From Callaeas wilsoni (Eukaryota > Chordata > Aves > Passeriformes > Callaeidae): DNA of 64,000 nucleotides. Under the pieces are notes generated by a model, which worked only from the letters and a program-made list of their open reading frames with translations, was not told the origin of the DNA and ran no database searches. A program made the translations under genes and the position numbers. Shown here piece by piece: positions 47,641 through 60,512 of the stretch; position 1 is the stretch's first letter; every line of letters begins with the position of its first letter. The DNA is taken from contig VWPU01001269.1 of NCBI GenBank assembly GCA_013398955.1, forward strand, positions 69,374-133,373. Direction: 5' to 3'.

Positions 47641-50600
47641 TCACCTTCAGTTTGATGCTAGGCCTCACATTTGAAAAATAAAAAAAAATCAAAGCCAGCA
47701 TTGAGGGACCATTTCACACCCCAAGGATCAGATCTCTACACCTCCAAAATTCCTCTCCCACTTTTCAGCACCTACAAAGCCAACTTTGCCATCCTGACCA
47801 CAGTATCCCGTGTCATCTATACCAGGATTATGGACTTGTGACAAATCACTGGGGGCTCAAACTGTGAAAACCCCCTCAGGAGGCACCAGCCCAGTACAAA
47901 ATGACTCTGGCTGCAGCTGGGGAGGAATTTTGAGCAAAACATGGCAGTTCTCCTGGATCTGTTGGCCATCTCCAGCACGCTGCTCTTTCCTTACCATAAT
48001 AATTTTTATTAGCGCTCAAACAGCACTTTCTAAAGCACTTCTGTCATCTGCAGGCTTTGACTTGGTTGAAAAGTTTATTGTGAATATTATTTTCAGACCA
48101 TTAACAGAGGAATCATCATCTGTTTGGGGAAAGCAAGGTGCAATAAAGCAAAAAATTTAGCCAGGGCTACTGAGAGACTCATTGTCAACACTGAGATTAA
48201 GCTTCCAATGTCAAAGACCGCCTCTTTTGTCACGAGGCTGTGTAAAAATAAAGAGATTGTAGCTGAAAGTGGGTTTGTGAGACAGGCTGCTCCTTTTCTT
48301 AGGCAAGTTTTGTGTCCTTGGACCATCACAACTACAGCAAAAGGCCTCTGGAGATCTCGACTCTGACAGCAGTGCTAGAAGGTTTGAGTGGGCTGGGAAT
48401 AATCAACCTCAACTCCAAAAATAATATGGTTTAAAGGATTAGTCCCTAATTGTTTCACCCTCAGACGAGAGCCAAAAGAACGGTGCTGTCTCTAAGTCTC
48501 AGGCTAATGGCTTAACATTAGCGAGTTTGAATTGAAATTATTCATTTTGCCAAGAAATGTGCTTAAAATTTCTTGCTTATTACCCAAGACCCAGGCTGGT
48601 GTGTGCCTTTTCCAGCTACACCAGCTTGATCAATCAGAACACATTCCTGTTTCTGAAACCCTGTCTTGCTTTTGTCTTTCTCCCATCAAAGTGATCAGGA
48701 ATGTTTGGTGCATCACAAATTAAGGTCAGAGTTATCTCCTCTGGCACACTCTTCTTGAGAAGGTGATTGAGCAGGTACAAGGGGCTGATACACCCGGGAG
48801 ATGTGCGGCTCCCTTGGAAAAGCAGCAGAAATTTGCATTTTTTGCTTGAAAATTCCCGAGTGGAGAGGATTTGCCAGTTCATTTTTTCACATCCCTGCCC
48901 CGTCACTCATCCACAGCCAGGCTGAGTTACATCACCTGCACCTGTCCCTGGGAGCTTCTCCTGCAGCTCCAGCACTGCCTTCCCTTTGGACACACTGAAT
49001 TCCCTTGGAGAGCAGCAGGGAAAGCCTTTCCATGGAGAAAGGACTCCTTTGGGTTTCTCAACACCAAAAGCTTTACTGAACTCCCACACTGTAATGAAGG
49101 AATTTTTAACAACCCTACATATAAAATTGGAGCAGGTGCTCTCAATAAAGAAAATTCTTAACCTTGCTCGTATTTATTTCAGTTCCTCTCTGTCTGGGCA
49201 TTAAGCCACCATTTCAGTTTCAAGCTTTCCTGGCTTGCTGGAAAGGGTGAAGGATAACCTTTTTTCCTCTTCTTTTTTCTTTTTTTTTTCCCCACAAGAA
49301 AATATGGAAACAGATTTTAACATCAGCCCTGGAAGCAGGGTGGGTGATTTGCCAGCAGCCTTCTGAAATGAACTGTGAGGACACCTAATTAAACAAACCT
49401 CCAGCACTTTTTAAGCTCCTCTCTCCCAGCGTGCACAAAAGATGGATTTTGTCCTTTTGGAAGGTGGCACGAAGGAGGGAACTCAAACAGCCTGATCCTG
49501 GTTGTCTCCCTGATACGGATTTATTTCAGAGATGAATTCCACCTGCAGAAATTATCCCTGGATCCAGACCTCGACGGCAGTGTTGGAGCTGCTGGTGATG
49601 GAGAAAGCTTTTGGATTTGGGTTATATCAGGCACAGTGTGTGTTTAAATTTGACCAATTATTTTAAGCACATGAGGTGCCCAGAGTCACATCTTTAAGAA
49701 AAAAGCAATTCTTTGTCCTCTACCTTTTCAAAAAGAAGAAATTTTTTAGTGAAAAAACCCCAACTTGACAAAACATCAGCACATGGGGTAAAAATCAGCA
49801 GAGCCACATCCACATTTTCATAATTCCTGGAGCTGCCATATCTGCTGAACTGCTCTGGGCCACTGGGCAAGTGTGGGGTAAAAAAGGAAGGGAAAAAAAA
49901 AAAATTAAAAAATAATTTAAAAAAAGGGCTGCCAGGGGAGAGTGAGACAAACAGGCCATTCATAAAGGCATCGGTGCTGCGCTTTCCGGCATTTCACGCT
50001 CGCCGAAGGAATCACTGGGAATGCTGGAAGGAGGCTCTGGGTTACCCATGGCAGGGGCTTGAACTCTCCTGTTGTTTAAAAAGAGATGCTTGCCCCCACC
50101 CCACGCCGCTCTCCCCATGCAGACCCCGCCGAGAGATGCTCCGGGTGGGTGTCCAAGGCGAAAGTTTGGCTTTCTGAGCACCCAGGGCGTTTGCAGTTAA
50201 ATCCTGCTGCTGTTTTTATTATTTATGAATCATTAGTGGACAAAAGAAAAGGGGAAAATTAAAATAATTAGTATTTATTTGAGGCACCGCGTACGAACAC
50301 TGAGCTTTCCTAGCGTGGCTTTCCTTACGGATTCTGCAGCCGCTGGATTGAAGGAAAATATTTCTTGCTTGAAATGATTATTTGAAAGATTTCACAGGAA
50401 TCTTTTCTCCTCTGGAATGGATGGGCAGATTCCCAGAGCAATACTATCAGCTGGGAAAGAGATGAATATCTTCTGAGTCAAATAATTTACAAAAAGGCTG
50501 TAAAAATCTGCCAAAAGCATTGTCCTGTGAATTTATTCAACAGACTCCAATCACTGGTGGATCAGACAATAATCAAAATACCACAGTGATTTTCTCTGGC

Positions 50601-51536
50601 AAGGAAGCAGAATTTTTAAACAATTGGTTAAATGCTATTGAAAAAAAAATCAGAAATTCTTTACCTGCTTATATGAAACCTTCCACTTGTAGCAGAATTA
50701 ACTTAATCCCCTCCAAAATATAAACATTTCTTAAGAAATTTAATAGAAGAAAGAATTGAGTACTCCCACCTGAAAAAGAGAGGACAACCTGACACAGTTT
50801 CACAAGTTTAATTCGAAACTAAGAGCACAGCCTGTGCCACTGCCAGAGTATTATATATATGACATATACATTTCATCTTTATCTTGTTGCAGTGTTCAGG
50901 CTTACAGATAATTCTTTTTTCAGTATATGAATTAAATTTTAAAAAGTTCTCATTTATCAGGAAAGTAGAAGGAATATTAAGTAAAGATATAGAAGTTTGG
51001 ATAAGAATTGACTAAGTTTATAACTATGAGGAAAACAATACCCAGAGGAACAAGGAAAAGTTCAAATATCAGTGAATTTGGGAGATTTTAGTTACAAACA
51101 TCCCATTAACAGCACTGAAATTCAACAGTGACCATGAATCATTTTTTAGCTTGTTTTCTTTTATCAGAGAGTGAACTACAAGTTAGAGAATCTGTTTTAT
51201 CTTTTCCATTCATTTACAATTCTTCTCCATACTGAGCCCCAGTAAAACTATACTTTAATAAAGTATTATTTAATTTTGTTATTTCATGCAAAGATTATCT
51301 CGAAGGTCTGCCCACCATAACTGACACAGAAACAACACTTTCAAGGTACCAAATATTTTGATGTTCCACTCTCTAGAAGAAAAGAATCCATCCCCTTAAA
51401 TCCATGAACATAGAAATACCTCAACTACACCAATTTTGGGGAAAAAATTAAATGCAACTATCAGTTTCTCAGTATTTGTATACCTCATTACACATCTTCA
51501 TTTTCGTTATTAGCTAAAATTTTTATAAATCTGACC
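47641..51536. other. unique sequence, no gene recognised
   Basis: Short frames overlap on both strands (for example 48,093-48,366 and 48,634-48,906) without recognisable domains. AT-rich CNE-like texture is seen near 50,200-50,480. From 50,724 to 51,536 there is no frame of 60 codons. T-rich or A-rich runs lie near 49,270 and 49,895. Confidence 0.5.
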
Positions 51537-51553
51537 TTTTTTTTTTTTTTTTT
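51537..51553. repeat. T17 run
   Basis: A pure run of T, with no retroposon body recognised next to it. Confidence 0.9.
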
Positions 51554-51559
51554 GAATAG

Positions 51560-52080
51560 CATCTACAACTCTGCACTCGAGGAAAAGGATATCTTGAAAT
51601 TATCACTGAAAACTCAAGTTTCACAGCTTAACTCCGAATAACTCCACCGCAACCCCACTCCTGGGAAGCGCTACAGGACTCGTCTGATTTCATGGAGAGG
51701 GCAGCCTGGTCATCTATTTATAGCTCGGGGATGAACATTTGCTGACATCCACATGGAAACAATTGGGAATGCAAAGTGCCTCACGCTGGGTCACGGACTG
51801 ACACGCATTTGTTAATCCCCCGTTTTGCCTTCACCTGGAATTGGGAAGGAATGGTGCTCACACTTCGGGCTAAACATCTCCGGCCGGGGCTCGATGGGAG
51901 CTGATAAGACACTCAGTTAAATAGGGAATTATTAAAAAAAAAAAACCTAATTGGGTTTAATTGTCGCGCAACGGTTTCATCAATGTGGTTGGTAATTACG
52001 TGCAAATTATGCACATAATATATTACAGATGTGGAGTGCTACTTTGGAAACATAGAGGCTATTATGGGATGGAGGAGAGG
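51560..52080. promoter_or_regulatory. CNE-like block with POU/homeodomain-type palindrome
   Basis: No open frame of 60 codons is present. GTGCAAATTATGCAC at 52,000-52,014 has inverted arms GTGCA/TGCAC around AATTA and resembles POU and homeodomain target sequences, preceded by GGTTGGTAATTACG. The block also contains TTATAGCTCGGGGATGAACA upstream. The texture is that of a conserved non-coding element, but conservation is untested. Confidence 0.33.
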
Positions 52081-52329
52081 TTGGAGGGAGGGGAAGAAAT
52101 TTGTTAAAGTTGTAGTAGAAATGTTGGTTCCCCCAGAGTGAGGTTACAGATCTCGATATGTCAGAGGAGTTTTAATTTTAGAGCTCGTCCTATCAAGAAC
52201 TCTTTTTGTTGCTGGGCTTCGAACTAGCAGAAAATGTAAGAAAACTCAAGCCCTAAAATATGGCCCATTGGAGAGATTTGTGATGGTTATTAGTTTCCTC
52301 AGAACTTGAGTAATCCTGAAAACACAATA

Positions 52330-52611
52330 AATTGGAGCTGAAGGAGTCACTCCAGTCCAACCTGCTGGGTTTATACCTTCCCACATAACTTTAAAAAAAA
52401 AAAAAAATTAAAATTTCCTTTCTACAATTTCTCATGTTTAGTCTGGTCTTAGAGGAGACTTTTGTTTCTTTCTAAGCTGAAGCACAGTTAGGTTGGCTAC
52501 TGTAAGATTTAAGACATGAGGAAGATCATTGGACTGGACTATCTTGCTGCTGGCATCACATAAATATCATATAAATAAATCACAAATTCCAACCCAAACC
52601 GTTCTATGAAA
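52330..52611. mobile_element. degenerate CR1-related patch
   Basis: The right end, ATTCCAACCCAAACCGTTCT then ATGA at 52,586-52,609, is a CR1 3' tail in plus orientation. AGATCATTGGACTGGACTAT just upstream fits the preceding CR1 stretch, with about 45 bases of AT-rich sequence inserted. The left end, GAGTCACTCCAGTCCAACCT, weakly resembles an opposite-orientation tail. Only the right part is reasonably secure. Confidence 0.5.
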
Positions 52612-54519
52612 AAAATAAATAGCATTTTGGAAATGGTTTTATCTATTTTTCTTTTTGAGTTCATCCTGGAAGAGTAAAAAACTTCCTGGCAGTGGGGTAT
52701 GTTACGACGAAGAAAAAAATTACAGAAGCTCTGAAGAGATTTCATTAAATTTAAAATATTTCAGAAGTATTTTCTGGTCACGATTCTGTTTGAAACATCA
52801 CTCTGAAGAGGTGCATAGGACTGTGTGAGTGAACAGAGCTCGCTCACTGTGCATCACGCATCTGTTTTATCTTCAGCATTTGTGGGTGCAGCATCATTCA
52901 CCACATTGCTACTCTGAGTAGCAGATGGGTAATAGGACAGAAAAAAGATCTTTTACCAAAAAGGACTGATTTTCAAATTATTTGGAAAAAAAATGTAGGT
53001 TTCTCTCCTACTTTTGATCACCTGAAGTTTACCACTGAGTACATGTTGAGAAAGTGAAGCTTGATAAATCCCAGTTTACAATTTACGTGGGGAAACTGAG
53101 GCACAGAGGGAAAAAACTGGCTGATTATGGTTTCTGGAGAAGTATATGCTGGTATAAGCCTGACTCACCAAACTTCAGCCATCTGTTTACCCTCAACACT
53201 TGATTTCTTGTATTATTTTCTCCTCTTTTAAGTTAACCAAGCACCATAAATACATAATACCAATTCCATCACTGGGCAGCCTCGTGATGTTAAGCCTTCT
53301 GTCAAGCTCCATGAGACTTTTTAGCTGGAATATGAGGTGTGAACAAAAAGAACTGTTAAAACAATTGGGGTCAGCACCTGCCCACTGGATACGAGAACTC
53401 CTGTGGACTTTAATGGCATTATTTGCGTGAATAAAAAGAGCAGGGACACCCCATGGCTTCCTCATTTATTTCCAGCAAATGGAAGCCTGGTGTTATATGA
53501 CCAGAAGAAAATGAAAAAGAGGTGGTTGGAGTGTGGGAGTTCTCCAGTGATTTTTGTAAGCAGCTGAAAACCCCTGAATTCCCACAGAAATGTTCTTGTT
53601 TACTGACAAAACCCCCAAACCGAACACTTTTCCAATTTTTAACAGCTCTTCTTCAGTTACTCCTGGTTTCCGAAAGTTGAAGCATCTTCATATATACCCA
53701 TATTTTTCTCCCCTTTGGTTTCCAACCTCTCCTTCTTCACAGAACCCAGCAACTAAATCATCTTAGCAGAAATACAAATTTTAGCCAAAAAATTCAGTTA
53801 GGAATAAAAAGGCCTCCTTTTTTTTGTTCCAAAGAAACCCTGGAAGGCAGCTCCGCTCGCGACAATAATTGGAATATCAGACAAAGGTTGAAGAAGAAGC
53901 CGCTGCAGCCCAGCCCAGGTAGGGCTGTGCAGATGCTGTCACTAATGTCCCCCAGCCCTGGTAGGGAAAGGTCGGTGGGAATGGTGTCCCTGTGCCCTCC
54001 TCACTCCATAGGACAATCAGGTCCATATGTTCCGTGTGTTCCCGAGACGACTGCGACTGGAGGAAGGTCAGCAATGCAGAATTATGGGCGGGAAAGGGAA
54101 AAAAGGTTTAAAAAGGCCAAAAAGCAAGGCTTTCATTTTATATTCAATTTGTCTTTTCGCCTCTGAAAAGGGCACAGGGGTTGAAAATTACGGTGGAGTT
54201 TTTTAATTTTATTAATGACAGGGTTTGTGGTTGCTAAGGGAACTTGACCCAACCAGGGGGAAAGGAACGGCCCAATGCTGTATTATCAGGATTAATCTGC
54301 TGCCTTGAAATTGTTGGATCTTTCTCCGCTGGCCTCACGGGTCCTTCCTGCTCTGTCTCTATCTCCACGACCACCTTGTTGACATGAGCCTCCCGCTTAA
54401 TCCTTGGAAGGAAACCTAACCCTTGGCCTCGGAGAGCTGTCCCTGGGAGAGGGTAAGCAGAGTGCAGCCGTGCAGGAGGTGAACGAACCCCTCCGGAGCC
54501 GGGCTCGCCCCCCGGGCTC
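52612..54519. other. unique sequence, no gene recognised
   Basis: Frames of up to 98 codons have no recognisable domain. The MIR-like remnant at 53,068-53,130 is listed separately. Otherwise nothing was identified. Confidence 0.5.
53068..53130 (-). mobile_element. MIR-like SINE remnant, minus orientation
   Basis: CCCAGTTTACAATTTACGTG followed by GGGAAACTGAGGCACAGAGG matches the reverse complement of the MIR core (family: ccattttacagatgaggaaactgaggcacagag). The match fades after the core, as expected for an old copy. Confidence 0.55.
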
Positions 54520-54900
54520 GCTCCCATCACGCAATAAAGCAGCGAGAGCAGGGCGATGCTAATTTAACAGGGGCCTTGATTACACCCTGATAGGGCCCTG
54601 CCGCTGCCTTCCAACAGCCCCCTTTATAGTATTAGCATTTATTGCACCCCGTATTATAAGGCACGGGGATTTGCTTCTGTAGGGCACTTTGGCTGAGCCA
54701 TGCAATGTAATGTTTTTTTATTGCTCAATAAACACCGTTCGCTCTTTCACTGCCGCCCCAGCCCCGCTTTTTGAAGCCTGTTAAGCCTCTAACACAATAA
54801 TCTCGCAGCCCAGCGATGAGAGATCGCAGCTTGTACACAGTTCTGGTTACTTCTGAGGCCTCCTAGAGGCCGGATTCCAGGATAATTCGGTCTCTGAGAC
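54520..54900. promoter_or_regulatory. strong CNE-like block with octamer and forkhead-type motifs
   Basis: This stretch has no open frame of 60 codons and complex sequence. ATGCTAAT at 54,556-54,563 is octamer-like, AATAAACA at 54,727-54,734 is forkhead-like, and GCCATGCAATGTAATG lies near 54,698. It also contains two related ATTAT/ATTGCACCCC-type phrases. Of all blocks it most resembles a deeply conserved enhancer. This is judged from texture only, without alignment. Confidence 0.38.
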
Positions 54901-55974
54901 TTTGCAATCCCAACCTAATTTTTTTTTTTTTTTTAAAGGCTTTGGCCTTCAGGATGGTGAGGTTCAATAGGTTCTTCTCATTAAACAGAGGGTTTCATCT
55001 CTCTGGAAAGAGGGAAAAAACCCTGTGGTGGTCTGAAGGACAGGGCTGTAGAGCTTTCGGTATTTTATTTTCCCATCTGTGCATGTCCACACGTGGCTTC
55101 GCATCCCATGATTTAACGCGCCTGCTCTGGCCTGGGCAAAGTGCTGACAAGAAACCTGCAGGCATCTCCCACACTTCCCTGCCAACCAACCCAAATCTCT
55201 TCCTGTGACACGCCCAGCCCCAAGCTGGCATTCCCCTCTGAGGAGCCCAGTGTCTGTAGCACATTAATTGACAGAGTTATGAAGTGTCCAGCTGTCCCAC
55301 CACGACCAAGAACAAGATTTTCCAGTGTTGACTTCCCTTCCGCATTAATTAATGTTTGGAAACCCCGTACATCAACACGCCGGGCTCCTGCACTGGCCTC
55401 TCACCACCCTGGAGGGCTCCTGATGTGCCAGACCATTATCCCTCCTGCTGTAACGGGACACAGTGCTCACAAATGCACCTCTTTGCAATAATATTTTGGA
55501 CGGAGAGCGTTTGCAGCAGTGAAATGGAACTGTTTTAGACATTGGTTGCGTGGGGCAACTGATTAAGGGCTTAAAAACCCCACTGTGCAAGCTTTGAGGA
55601 CAGGGCCAAACATTGCAGGCAAGGGTGATAGTGAATACTAGAACCTTCTAGCGTAAAATTATGTTTCTAAATTCAATTCCACACTTCGCACTCGAGTCTC
55701 AAAATATGGTTCAATTACTTTTCCCCCTTTTTTTTTTTTGGTTGTCAAAGAATCACAGATCTTTGGGTTAAATTGTGCCAAAATCTCCCACAGGATCTGT
55801 GTTTACTATGATTGATTTCTCATGGATGGTGTGAGCTCTGTGCACCACTGGAAACTCTTGGAAGCGAGTGGGTCTTTCTCTGAATTTCTGCTTGAAACAT
55901 AATCTGTCTTTTCCCCTTCAGACTGAACCATTCCAATTCTCTTTCTTCCTCTTTATTTCGGTCATTTTTAATAA
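54901..55974. other. unique sequence, no gene recognised
   Basis: A T16 run lies at 54,919-54,934 and another T-rich run near 55,728. The 116-codon plus frame at 55,141-55,491 has no recognisable domain. Confidence 0.5.
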
Positions 55975-56290
55975 CTACTCTGGATCACCCTTTCCCGCAG
56001 ACTTGTAGATCACTTTAATGTCCCCATTGGTCAATGCCAAACGTGAGCACAGTTAGTGGTTCTAATCTTTTCTCTTTTTTCAGTTTGTGCAGTTATCCCA
56101 GCAGGAATTTTGTCCGTATGATCATGCTTTAGGATGCTGTCCCCCTCCTCTGCTGAGTGATCGTGGGTTTGTTTTGATTAAATACTGGAACTGTGATGGT
56201 AGGATTGCTGTGCCATCTTCAGTGAAGGCCTTGGCCATTTTCATACCTGCCACCATTCTGGCAGCTCTTCTTTCCCAGACATTAGCAGGA
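55975..56290 (-). mobile_element. possible ancient CR1/L3-type LINE fragment, minus orientation
   Basis: ACTTGTAGATCACTTTAATG followed by TCCCCATTGGTCAATGCCAA, then GTTCTAATCTTTTCTC and later GCCATTTTCATACC with GCAGCTCTTC, follows the antisense order of old CR1/L3 3' regions (cttgtagaccactatcatgtccccc..., tttaatctttcctc..., catttttgttgctcttctctgg). Similarity is weak, and it could be unrelated sequence. Confidence 0.33.
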
Positions 56291-57159
56291 TATTTGATCT
56301 CTCCATAACTGCCAATACACACGTATTTATATAAAATTCTACTGCTGTGTTTAGCTATTTAAAATTATTTTCATGCTTTTCTATGTTAAAAGAAGTTATA
56401 TTGGGGGAAGTATAAAATCAGCATTAGTATAATTCAGGAAGAAGAGAGGATTAAGTTTCCCCTAATATGTTTTTAGCAGATGTAAATGGATTTAATTTTT
56501 TAAAAATATTAAAAATTGGGAAATTATAGCAACAGCTTCTCTGCTTCCTTCTAAGATGATTTGGTTCTGTATAGAAAATTTTACCTTCAAACAGTGCAGG
56601 TAACCCTGGTTCTCTGATTCCTAAATATCCCAAAGCCTCTTTAGGGGATATTTGTCCTCGATTATTCCTCTCTGTGATTAGAAATAGTGGTTTGAATCTC
56701 TGTGGAGCTGATTAAACCCACACAGGTCAGCTTTGACTTCCCTGGGTTTGAGTGAGACCAAATTAACCTTGAGTTCTTCTTTTAGTGTCAGACAAGCGAA
56801 CCAGGTTTGGTCCAAGGCCCCAACCACTTTTATCCATAACTGCGGCCTCCCGGACCCCAGAGCAGGAGCACCACAAACCCCCCCTGATCAGAGCCTTTCC
56901 CCTTCCCAGAATCACACACCTCTATCAAACCCTTCGTCCTGCCAGCAAAGGGTTAATAAATACCCCTTTGGAAAAGAATCCCTTTGAATACGGCCTGAGA
57001 CGGAGCTCAAATATTTTCTCAATGGAGAGTTAGTGGAGTTTTCTGTAGATCTGGGGTGAAAGAAAAGTCTTCAGAAAGTTTCAGAAGAAAGCTCCTTTGA
57101 AACAGCCCGACTGGTGTTATGATAAGCAGTTCGATAAGCCCACCCATGGAAAAGTTATT
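56291..57159. other. unique sequence, no gene recognised
   Basis: Two overlapping plus frames at 56,733-57,033 have no recognisable domain. The first 350 bases are AT-rich. Confidence 0.5.
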
Positions 57160-58190
57160 AGGAATTTATATCATATGGATCCCATTAACCTAAACGTTTG
57201 CTTTCAAAGTAAACTTCTCGGTACATGACTACCACTAAGTCCAAGCACTTCAGGTTTGAGGATTGTGTTTTTACAAAGGAATCGAGGGTTATCCAATCAA
57301 TTAGCTGAATTCCCTGTGTAATTGTGCTTTAAATGAATCACCTGGTACTAATGAGGCTGCTTACCCATTAAAGGAAAAAAAAAATAGGGTTGCCTTTAAG
57401 GGAAACAGTTTTAAATCTGTAGGAAAAAAATATCACGCAGTTTATGGTTAATCTTTGGCACTCAGTTCCTTGGGATATACCCAAAGCAGGTAGATTGGGA
57501 AGATTAGGCAGAAGGATTTAGGTTGGATGGCAGTCAAAATACCACTCAAGCTATTTTTAATTAATTATTACAAGACCATCTGAAATCATTACTGAGATCA
57601 AAGCCGCGTTATTTAGGTGATAATAAAAATATGGGCTAAGAATAAAGCTGTAGCTTATTCTTCAGAGGCAGGAAGCAGAGCAGGAGCATGGAGCTGACAG
57701 AGAGAAGGGGAGGAAGGAACTGGGATTCACTGGGGCCAAATGCCCAGCGCCAGTTGTGCAGAAATTCAGCTTTAGAGCTTGGAAGAGAACCCAGCTATTT
57801 TCATCATCTCGCCTGCCACACTCTGCTGCTCTTTGGAAGGGTTTAATACATAGGCTTTTGCCATGAAATCGTTTATCTCTGTGCTGTATTATTGCATAAT
57901 TTAGGCACATTAGAGCCCTTGTAGAAGCATAAAGGATTCCAGGCTCCACGGGCTATTTGTCTATCCCAGCCAGGCAGCTCTTAGCCATCAGTGGTTTAGT
58001 GAAGGATTTTATCATTAACTTGTATCGTGTTTCTAAATTAATTCACTTGAGCAAGAAGAGAAAGAGGAAAAAAAATGCAATTAAGGCCCTACTCCACCCA
58101 GTGGAGTCCACAGGCAGGAGGCTGCAGCGAATTATCCGGAGCATATTTCTCCCGACCACAACTGGATTGGAACAATTTACTGGATGTGAG
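57160..58190. promoter_or_regulatory. CNE-like cluster
   Basis: Several AT-rich, non-repetitive blocks lie close together: about 57,165-57,420, 57,540-57,660 and 57,880-58,170. They contain motifs such as ATTTTTAATTAATTATTACA and CTGTATTATTGCATAATTTA (a C/EBP- or homeodomain-like TTGCATAA). The frames that overlap (95 and 105 codons, minus) run through simple sequence and have no domains. A regulatory role is inferred from texture. Confidence 0.3.
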
Positions 58191-60512
58191 CGCTGAACGA
58201 CAGCAGATCTGGATGACTGATGGGGGAGCACCCTCAGCCCTCCTTCCTCCTGCCCAGCAAACGCTTGATTTTCCTGCTGGGAAACGTTCCACACCTTGTC
58301 CTGCTCCACTTGGTCACGGTGGGATGGGTTGTAATGCCTCGGATCCAAAAGGGCCTTCAAAGCAGATATTGAGCAGCTTGTTGGAATTATTGCTGGGCTA
58401 TTTTTGGTTCGTTCAGAGGTCAGTGCCTTTCTGTGAGCGGGGAGTTATGAGATATTCCCCTGGACAAACAAAGAGATAATTGCTCGGCAAAATAAAAGAA
58501 TTCACTCAGGAGTTGGCAAACCAGAGAAGGTTTTTGCTCTAATTCTGAAATTTCTGCTGCACGTAGCTGGGATTTCTGGCGTGTGAAAGGAGTCTGTCTG
58601 AACGTCTCCCCAACTGTTTTCAGTGAAGTGGAAAAAAAATGAGAAACACGCAAGAAGTGCCTACTTTCGATCACCAAGGTGTTTTGATCTCATATATTAT
58701 GTCTGAAATTAGGCGTGAACTGGAAAGTGTGAGTGTGTTTTCCCTCAGCCTGGGAGCTTCTTGTTCGGAGAGAAGGAGCTCTGTGCCTCCACCTCCATCA
58801 AATAGCTTTTATTTTTCCACCTCTGCTTTCTAGGAAGGAGGTTTCTCCTGCCATTTATCAGAGGCGTCATGAGTGTAGGATGGAGAAGCACCGCATTCCT
58901 CCCTTTCTTTCTCCTCTGGGACTTCCTCAGTCTGAACCTCATGCTTAGCTCCAAAGAGACCTGAAAATGTTCCAGACTATGGAGCAGCTTGACCTGCAAC
59001 CTAATCTCATCCCAACTGTCATAACACTGTGCTAGCCATGCACAGCTAATAAATCCCAATAATGCCGACTTAATGGGGCGGGCTTTGACAGTGCCAGGAT
59101 TAGAAGGGCACACAATAAACAAAGAGTGCCTGAGCGCAGAGGTACAGCTGGGCAGTGAAAAATCGCCAAGTGATGCTACAAATCTTGTGCTGGTATTTTC
59201 ATGGGCCTCTGCTACAGGCAGGGCTGGGGGAACTCAGTTCTCTGCCGTGATCCCTCTTCTTGTCGAGCACACCTTAAGGCATGGGAAGAGGTTTGATGTA
59301 GGAGCTCAGCCTGGTGTTTCATGCAGCTGAAGGGACAGGTCAGACTGTCTGGGAGGATATGAGAGGACTCTGAGGAATTAACTTCCCTCAAGCAGTGATT
59401 CCCTTCTCCAGCACCAGGATTTCTCAGCAGCAAGGCTGGGAGTTCATGGCTTCATAAGGAATTCTGTCCATCCGAGACAAAGCCCTGCCCTAAGCAGGCC
59501 ACCAGGTTCAATTTAAATACAACAAGGAGAAAAATCACCCCATAAAAAGATGCTCATTTGTTAAAGGTTTCAGGATGTCTTACCGAAAAAATTTTCCCTG
59601 TAACTTCTACAACTTCCATGCCAAATGCATGGATAAATAGAAAAGCTGCAGAGAAACTTATTATCTTTTTACAAGAAAGCTTGTGGTGCTGAACTGTGCA
59701 TCTCTTAGATCCTGAAATAGATTTTAACATTGTTTTCTTAACCCTGGCATGGGAAAGAGTGGATTTTCCAACCTTTGTTAATGATGGACAAGCCTGAAGA
59801 CTTTTGATAATTTACTTCACAATGGGTAAATAGCCAAGGTAACCTTATCTGAACCAGCCAGGATCATTTGGTCTGAATAAAGAAGCTGAAAGACTCATGG
59901 GAATGGGACTTCTTACAAGATTTCCTTTATTTCCTCTTTCCAGTAGGAAAAGTGACACACAGAGGATATCCTATCTTTCTGTATTTCAGCACCTCTGCTT
60001 CTCCTCAGAGCTGGACTAAAAACTGCCAAGTCATGTGAAAGTAGAGATTGGGAATCATTTCACTGACCTTTTGGAAAGATTAAATGTGGCTGTAGGTTTA
60101 TCTGCATAACCACATAGTGATAGAGAAACAACAATTCTTTGATGCATTTTTCTGTTAAGTCTATTCACTTCATTGATGTTATTTATTCACTTAACATATT
60201 GTTAGGCAATGAATCAGATCCTCCTTTATCCCCTGTTTTTTAGAAATTTTTTTGCTGGTAAAACTGGGGCTTTCTTCGCTGAGGAGAAAATTTAAATCCT
60301 CTTGGACCCACCCAGAGAGGTGATAGAAGGATCTTAGGTTACAAATTGAAAGAGTAAATCTTCAACTCAGAGGTACAAATCTTAAATCCAAGTGAGTGAA
60401 GTGTGGTTTAGCTTTCAAATATGAAGTTCAGAATTGCTGGAAACATCTCTTTGCTGCAAACCCTTGGATTTGCAAAAGAAAAATAAAAACACTGCAAGAC
60501 CTGACTAATGGA
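58191..60512. other. unique sequence, no gene recognised
   Basis: A 134-codon plus frame (58,075-58,479) and a 125-codon minus frame (58,745-59,122) have no recognisable domain. From 59,434 to 60,512 there is no frame of 60 codons. No repeat was identified. Confidence 0.5.

Noticed and set aside
47203..47681. Plus-strand frames of 124 and 149 codons
   Set aside because: They are read through an antisense CR1 3' region and are not host genes.
48090..48366. Open frames on both strands with an acceptor-like TATTATTTTCAG
   Set aside because: No family was recognised, both strands are open together, and there is no phase partner nearby. It may be a non-coding element.
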